The notes under the pieces: model-generated
Database searches by the model: none
What the model was told of the DNA's origin: nothing
The model's input: only the letters and a program-made list of their open reading frames with translations
Shown: piece after piece, positions 6,267 through 9,695 of the stretch
Position numbering within the stretch: position 1 is the first letter of the stretch
Layout: the number at the start of each line of letters is the position of its first letter
Made by a program: the position numbers and the translations under genes
Source: Candidatus Hodarchaeota archaeon
GTDB lineage: Archaea; Asgardarchaeota; Heimdallarchaeia; Hodarchaeales; Hodarchaeaceae
Assembly (NCBI GenBank): GCA_030589605.1
Contig: JAUUVJ010000128.1
Span: forward strand, 1 to 9,695
Length of the DNA stretch: 9,695 bases
Direction: 5' to 3'

Positions 6267-6704
6267 TTAAAGTTCCATTTCACGAACTTGTGTAATTTTT
6301 CTTCTATCCATAACAATCCAATACTCAATTTCAATACCTTTCCCTTGTGCAAAGAAAGATTTTAGTCTCTTGCTTAAATCATCTTCGGAAGGAGGATCAG
6401 CTACAAAACTTTCGTATGTTTCATTATCCATGATGTGTACAAAGCCAGTACCATCTTCGACATTTGTTACTTGGCCAACACGTTTTTCAATTATTGGTAC
6501 GTTAACTCTTTTATCTACAGGTGATATAAATTGTCTTTTCTGATTATCGAAAAGTCCTACCATCATCATCCTAGCCTTAGCGGCCCCGTGTTTACCAGGT
6601 TTACTTTTATCAATGGAAATGACTTTACAAGGTTCATTAGAATCAGGATCCATGATATATCGACCAACTTTTATGGTCCCGACTTTCTTAGGTTCATATG
6701 ACAT
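6267..6704 (-). CDS. eif5a: Translation factor aIF5A
   Basis: aIF5A helps stalled ribosomes form difficult peptide bonds. It works only after a lysine is modified to hypusine or deoxyhypusine. That lysine is K38, in SKPGKHGAAKAR, which corresponds to the human TSKTGKHGHAKV loop. The 145 residues comprise an N-terminal SH3-like domain (about 1-72) and a C-terminal OB fold (about 73-145); the length is usual for archaea. Near the boundary, VNVPIIEKRVGQV matches the linker of other archaeal proteins. The ATG start is supported by GGTG seven bases upstream on the minus strand. It is the first gene of the minus-strand block that continues with NAD kinase, Nob1 and eL38, and is divergent from psmA. 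The deoxyhypusine synthase gene is not in this window. Confidence 0.95.
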   Translation of the reverse strand: MSYEPKKVGTIKVGRYIMDPDSNEPCKVISIDKSKPGKHGAAKARMMMVGLFDNQKRQFISPVDKRVNVPIIEKRVGQVTNVEDGTGFVHIMDNETYESFVADPPSEDDLSKRLKSFFAQGKGIEIEYWIVMDRRKITQVREMEL

Positions 6705-6737
6705 TATTCGACACCAATTTTGCTATTTTGAAGTTTT

Positions 6738-6748
6738 TTAATATTTAT
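6738..6748 (-). promoter_or_regulatory. possible TATA box for the aIF5A block
   Basis: Minus strand ATAAATATTAA lies about 35-45 bases before the aIF5A ATG. A transcription start about 25 bases downstream would give a short leader holding the GGTG site. The region is A+T-rich, so chance matches are common. Confidence 0.35.
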
Positions 6749-7028
6749 CACGATCATTAATGGGTAGAACTTCAAAATAATATTTAATTGTTTTCAAAGG
6801 ATGCGAATTGAGGTTTTGAATTAATCTTTTCTTATCTAAATAAATGATTTAAATGTGAGAAAAGTCAATATTTCTTTCAATTTAATTATAAATATTATTT
6901 TTGATAGATAATTTTCCTTCATTTTAAGTTCTTTTTGTTTTTGAGTAATTATTTCGTTTTTAACTTATTTCTATCCTGTTTGAATTGAAATCTTCTACTC
7001 GAAGTATTCAAGTGATTTGTAATAGTTC

Positions 7029-7036
7029 TTTATATA
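7029..7036 (+). promoter_or_regulatory. TATA box of the psmA-SBDS-exosome run
   Basis: TTTATATA (within CTTTATATAAG) is the best archaeal TATA match in the window. Transcription would begin near 7055-7062, giving a leader of about 90 bases before the TTG start. A second candidate, CTATATAT at 7070-7077, would shift the start to about 7100 and remove the first arm of the inverted repeat. Confidence 0.55.
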
Positions 7037-7058
7037 AGAATTTGAGTTCACTTTTCAA

Positions 7059-7117
7059 AATACTAATAACTATATATCACCCACTAAATCAAAGGAAATG
7101 AAAGCGTTATTAGTATT
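7059..7117 (+). repeat. 12-bp perfect inverted repeat in the psmA leader
   Basis: AATACTAATAAC at 7059-7070 and GTTATTAGTATT at 7106-7117 are exact reverse complements, 35 bases apart. The left arm coincides with the predicted transcription start and the right arm lies 33 bases before the psmA start codon. It could be an operator for a dimeric regulator or a leader RNA hairpin. Base composition makes a chance match possible. Confidence 0.6.
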
Positions 7118-7137
7118 GTTAAATTAAAGTTATTTTT

Positions 7138-7142
7138 GGTGG
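7138..7142 (+). promoter_or_regulatory. Shine-Dalgarno site deciding the TTG start of psmA
   Basis: GGTGG lies seven bases before the TTG at 7150. It supports this non-ATG start, which also gives the N-terminus expected of an alpha subunit. Confidence 0.65.
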
Positions 7143-7149
7143 AAAAGAG

Positions 7150-7872
7150 TTGTTTGCACCGAAAGGTCTAGGTTATGATCGAGGAAGTACAATTTTTAGT
7201 CCTGATGGAAGATTATTCCAGGTTGAGTACGCAATCGAAGCTGTTAAACGTGGAACTACAGCCATCGGAATTAAAACAACTGAAGGATGTTCTTTGGTTG
7301 TTCAAAAAAGATTGCATACTTCTCTCGTAGAGAAGGATATGGTTAAGAAAATCTTCAGTATTGATGATCAAATTGCAACTGCTATTGCAGGATTAACTGC
7401 AGATGCGCGGATACTTATAAATCAGGCTCGTATCCAAGCCCAAGTACATAGAATCACATATAATGAACCAATAACTGTAGAAGCCTTAACTCGCCGATTA
7501 GCGAATGTTAAACAAATGTACACTCAACATGCTGGTGTTCGCCCCTTTGGAGTATCACTGCTAATAGCAGGATGTGACGAAGTATTGGGTCCTCAGTTGT
7601 ACATGACCGAACCGAGTGGTAGTTATTGGAGCTATCGTGCAACTGCAATTGGTTCTAGTGCTCCAACAATAATTGAGTTTTTAGAAGGAGAATATCAAAC
7701 CATTTCTAAAACTGTTGTCGAAGGAAATTTAATTTCATTAAAAGCACTTAAACATGTATCTGAAGAACAATTGGATTCAGAAATGATTGAAATCGCAGTA
7801 ATATCTAAAACGAGTCCAAAATTACAATATTTAAGTAAGCCTGATATAGTCGGATTAATTAGTCAGTTGTAG
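7150..7872 (+). CDS. psmA: Proteasome alpha subunit
   Basis: Alpha subunits form the outer rings of the 20S proteasome, gate its channel and dock the regulatory ATPase. The 240 residues match the family throughout. The gate residues known from Thermoplasma are all present: Y9-D10-R11, P18 and Y27, within the signature FSPDGRLFQVEYA. K67 in KKIFSI aligns with Thermoplasma K66, which anchors the C-terminal HbYX tails of the ATPase. ADARILINQAR, GVRPFGVSLLIAG and ATAIGSSAP are further conserved blocks. As expected for alpha, there is no N-terminal catalytic threonine. The start is TTG, supported by GGTGG seven bases upstream. It is first in a plus-strand run: SBDS follows after 11 bases, with its ribosome site overlapping the psmA stop. 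This order is classical for archaea. The beta subunit is not in the window. Confidence 0.96.
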   Translation: MFAPKGLGYDRGSTIFSPDGRLFQVEYAIEAVKRGTTAIGIKTTEGCSLVVQKRLHTSLVEKDMVKKIFSIDDQIATAIAGLTADARILINQARIQAQVHRITYNEPITVEALTRRLANVKQMYTQHAGVRPFGVSLLIAGCDEVLGPQLYMTEPSGSYWSYRATAIGSSAPTIIEFLEGEYQTISKTVVEGNLISLKALKHVSEEQLDSEMIEIAVISKTSPKLQYLSKPDIVGLISQL

Positions 7873-7883
7873 GAGAATGAATT

Positions 7884-8618
7884 ATGTTACGAGATGCCCG
7901 AAGATTCGATATGAAGGGAAAATCGGTTGTTCGGATAAAAACTCACGGAAATAGATTTGAAATTATTGTTAACCCGAAATTAGCTTTACAATATAAAATG
8001 GGGTTACTAGATGACTCGATGGAAATTAGTGAAATCCTAGAAGCTGATGAAATATTTCAGAATGCTAGTAAAGGAGAAAAATCCCCTGATGAGATCTTGA
8101 TACATTGTTTTGAAACAACCGATATTTTTCAAATTGCGAAGATAATACTTACCAAAGGAGAACTTAATCTAACTGCAGAACAACGTTTTGAATTTTTTGA
8201 GAAAAAAAGAAAACAAATTATTTCATTATTGGCAAAAACTTGTATCAATCCTAAAACACGAACACCTCACCCTCCAATTCGAATTGAAAACGCAATGAAA
8301 GAAGCAAAGGTCATGATCGATCCGTCCACTTCTGCAGAAAGTCAACTTAAGGACATTATTACGGAACTTCGTCGAATAATCCCCATAAGTATGGAAACCG
8401 TAAAACTCGCAATTAAAATACCTCCTGATTTTACAGGCAAAGCATATGGGGAAATAAAGCGTGATGCTCAAATTATTAAGGATGAATGGCAGAATGATGG
8501 CCATTGGATTGCAGTAGTTAATATCGCTGCTGGTATTCAAGGTGATTTCATGGAAAAAGTTCAGGGTATGACAAAAGGGCGTGCTGAAATAAAAATTATA
8601 GAAAGAATCAGACTTTAA
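7884..8618 (+). CDS. sdo1: Ribosome maturation factor SBDS
   Basis: SBDS (yeast Sdo1), acting with an EF-2-like GTPase, removes the anti-association factor IF6 from new large ribosomal subunits. The 244 residues show the three-domain layout: the FYSH domain (about 1-95, with DEIFQNASKGEKS at 55-67 and IILTKGELNLTAEQR near 87-101), a helical middle domain (about 96-170, containing the conserved INPKTRTPHP, then PIRIENAMKEAKVMID), and a ferredoxin-like C-terminal domain (about 171-244). No key motif is missing. The ATG start has AGGAG eight bases upstream, overlapping the psmA stop, which points to coupled translation. The frame antisense to it, open over 8226-8627, is a shadow. The place between psmA and rrp4 is the usual one in archaea. 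Confidence 0.95.
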   Translation: MLRDARRFDMKGKSVVRIKTHGNRFEIIVNPKLALQYKMGLLDDSMEISEILEADEIFQNASKGEKSPDEILIHCFETTDIFQIAKIILTKGELNLTAEQRFEFFEKKRKQIISLLAKTCINPKTRTPHPPIRIENAMKEAKVMIDPSTSAESQLKDIITELRRIIPISMETVKLAIKIPPDFTGKAYGEIKRDAQIIKDEWQNDGHWIAVVNIAAGIQGDFMEKVQGMTKGRAEIKIIERIRL

Positions 8619-8643
8619 TTTATACAAAATACATAATAATGAA

Positions 8644-8654
8644 TTTTTATAAAA
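8644..8654 (+). promoter_or_regulatory. possible internal TATA box before rrp4
   Basis: TTTTTATAAAA lies in the 58-base SBDS-rrp4 gap, the only sizeable gap in this run. Transcription starting about 25 bases downstream would fall almost on the rrp4 ATG, so a leaderless message is conceivable. This is only a motif match in A+T-rich sequence. Confidence 0.3.
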
Positions 8655-8676
8655 TATTTATGATAATTGAAAGGTT

Positions 8677-9417
8677 ATGAGTAAAATGTCAATTTTGGTA
8701 GAACGAAACCAGTTAGTTATTCCTGGTGAAATAATAGCCCGGGGATCTGGGTTGAAAACAGCTGGAGGGGTTTATCGTAGAGAAATTAATAGTCAAACTG
8801 AAATTGTTGCATCAATGATTGGATTAGCTCAAGTGAGAAATGATAGAGTTGGCGTAGTACCTTTAGAAGGATGTTATATTCCATTAGAAGGTGATATTAT
8901 TATAGGAAAAATCACTAGGGTAGGCATTACATCTTGGAATGTTGATATTCGTGGTCCTTATGTTGGTACTCTACGTGTTGGAAATGTAATTGACAGAGAC
9001 TTTGATTCCCTTAGAGAGAGTATTGATCGAATTTTACAAATTGGAGACGTCATTAAAGCTGAAATTACTTATTTTGATAGAACTCGTGATCCAGTCCTTA
9101 CACTGCATGGAAGAGGGCTCAGAAAACTTACAAGTGGTCGTTTAATTGAAGTAGATCCTGTTAAAATACCTAGAATCATTGGAAAAAAAGGGAGTATGAT
9201 TCAATTATTGAAAAATATGACAGGTAGCCAAATCAATGTAGGCCAAAATGGTAGGATCGTTCTTAAGGCTAATAATATAGATTTAGAAAACCTTGTTGAA
9301 CGAGCAATTCGAAAAATTGAAGCTGAAGCTCACACAAGTGGTTTAACTGACAGAATTCGAGATTATTTAGAAAAAGAGAAAGAAAGATTATCTAATAGGA
9401 GTAACAAAGATGAATAA
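8677..9417 (+). CDS. rrp4: Exosome RNA-binding cap subunit Rrp4
   Basis: Rrp4 forms part of the trimeric cap of the archaeal exosome, which binds RNA and feeds it into the Rrp41/Rrp42 ring for 3'-to-5' degradation. The 246 residues show an N-terminal domain (about 1-65, with LVIPGEIIARG at 13-23), an S1 RNA-binding domain (about 68-145) and a KH domain (about 155-215) with the loop IIGKKG at 167-172. The C-terminal end is charged and probably helical (about 205-246). The start is ambiguous: ATG 8677 has AAGG only two bases away, while ATG 8686, three codons on, has a more normal distance. The reading overlaps the start of rrp41 by 8 bases, so the two are translationally linked. The only close paralogue, Csl4, has no KH domain, so Rrp4 is preferred. 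Confidence 0.95.
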   Translation: MSKMSILVERNQLVIPGEIIARGSGLKTAGGVYRREINSQTEIVASMIGLAQVRNDRVGVVPLEGCYIPLEGDIIIGKITRVGITSWNVDIRGPYVGTLRVGNVIDRDFDSLRESIDRILQIGDVIKAEITYFDRTRDPVLTLHGRGLRKLTSGRLIEVDPVKIPRIIGKKGSMIQLLKNMTGSQINVGQNGRIVLKANNIDLENLVERAIRKIEAEAHTSGLTDRIRDYLEKEKERLSNRSNKDE

Positions 9418-9695
9418 TAATAAACAATCCTCACTTTTGCTCGAAGATGGACGAAGGTTAGATGGTCGCCAGTTTAATGAATTAAGACCTATCTCAATGA
9501 GTACTTGTGTTCTGGAAAGAGCTGATGGTAGTTGTTATCTTACTTGGGGGAATAACAAAATATTGTGTGCTGTTTATGGTCCAAGGGAATTACACCCAAA
9601 ACATCTTGCTCGTCCGGATAGAGCTATTGTTCGAGTAGAATATCGATTAGCAACTTTTTCAGTTGGAGAACGAAAAAGCCCAGCTCCTCGTCGTC
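9410..9695 (+). CDS. rrp41: Exosome catalytic subunit Rrp41 (partial, cut by window end)
   Basis: Rrp41 is the RNase PH-like subunit that carries the phosphorolytic active site of the archaeal exosome ring, together with the inactive partner Rrp42. Only the first 95 residues are in the window. They show LEDGRRLDGR at 11-20, the conserved start of the RNase PH fold, then TWGNNKILCAVYGPRE (45-60) and RVEYRLATFSVGERKSPAPR (75-94), where the basic residues near GERK belong to the RNA-binding and phosphate-handling region of the family. The ATG start has AGGAG eight bases upstream (9397-9401), and the gene overlaps the last 8 bases of rrp4 in another frame, a tight coupling typical of this operon. 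The active-site aspartates lie beyond the window. rrp42 would be expected next but cannot be seen. Confidence 0.95.
   Translation, partial: MNNNKQSSLLLEDGRRLDGRQFNELRPISMSTCVLERADGSCYLTWGNNKILCAVYGPRELHPKHLARPDRAIVRVEYRLATFSVGERKSPAPRR

Larger units (their letters stand above)
6705..7149 (+). other. Divergent spacer between aIF5A and psmA
   Basis: This 445-base A+T-rich region carries both divergent promoters and no supported protein gene. Its left edge has the aIF5A promoter and its right 125 bases hold the psmA TATA box, an inverted repeat and the psmA ribosome site, each listed separately. The middle (about 6760-7020) shows no tRNA, structured RNA or repeat that I can recognise. Confidence 0.6.

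Noticed and set aside
8226..8627. 133-codon minus-strand frame
   Set aside because: It is antisense to the conserved middle and C-terminal domains of SBDS, and its translation looks like a typical shadow rich in F, Y, C and S.

Overview
The window looks like a piece of chromosome from a low-G+C archaeon, most likely an Asgard archaeon. The archaeal calls are firm: a proteasome alpha subunit, SBDS, exosome Rrp4 and the start of Rrp41 sit in the classical archaeal exosome order, and aIF5A, a Nob1-type PIN/zinc-ribbon nuclease, UPF0147 and eL38 lie next to them. The Asgard suggestion rests mainly on a short gene that reads as ribosomal protein eL22. That protein is standard in eukaryotes and, as far as I recall, was first reported in archaea from Lokiarchaeota and relatives. 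Promoters look archaeal (TATA-like boxes in very A+T-rich spacers), Shine-Dalgarno motifs are common, and several starts are TTG or GTG.

Layout. Positions 1-382 hold the decayed C-terminal half of an IS607-family serine recombinase with no tnpB beside it. Positions 436-1563 (+) encode a PflX-like radical SAM protein (COG1313 type). It converges on a minus-strand group, read from right to left: an unrecognised CxxC/HxxC zinc-site protein (3698-3219), eL22 (3167-2922) and a second orphan radical SAM protein of COG2108 type (2856-1732). A gene-free stretch (3699-4148) leads into a UPF0147 gene (+). This converges on a minus-strand block read right to left as aIF5A, NAD kinase, Nob1 and eL38. A 445-base divergent spacer (6705-7149) then separates aIF5A from the plus-strand run psmA, SBDS, rrp4 and rrp41, the last cut by the window end.

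How the genes fit together. Almost everything from 2922 rightward concerns making, checking or recycling RNA and protein: ribosomal proteins (eL22, eL38), 16S rRNA 3' end maturation (Nob1), aIF6 release from the 50S subunit (SBDS), translation elongation (aIF5A), RNA degradation (Rrp4/Rrp41) and protein degradation (proteasome alpha). NAD kinase is a metabolic gene inside this block, 5 bases from nob1. The less explained parts are the two radical SAM enzymes, the zinc-site protein beside eL22, and a 12-bp perfect inverted repeat in the presumed psmA leader. I found no rRNA, tRNA, CRISPR array, or defence or viral system, and I do not see a convincing wholly new multi-gene system.
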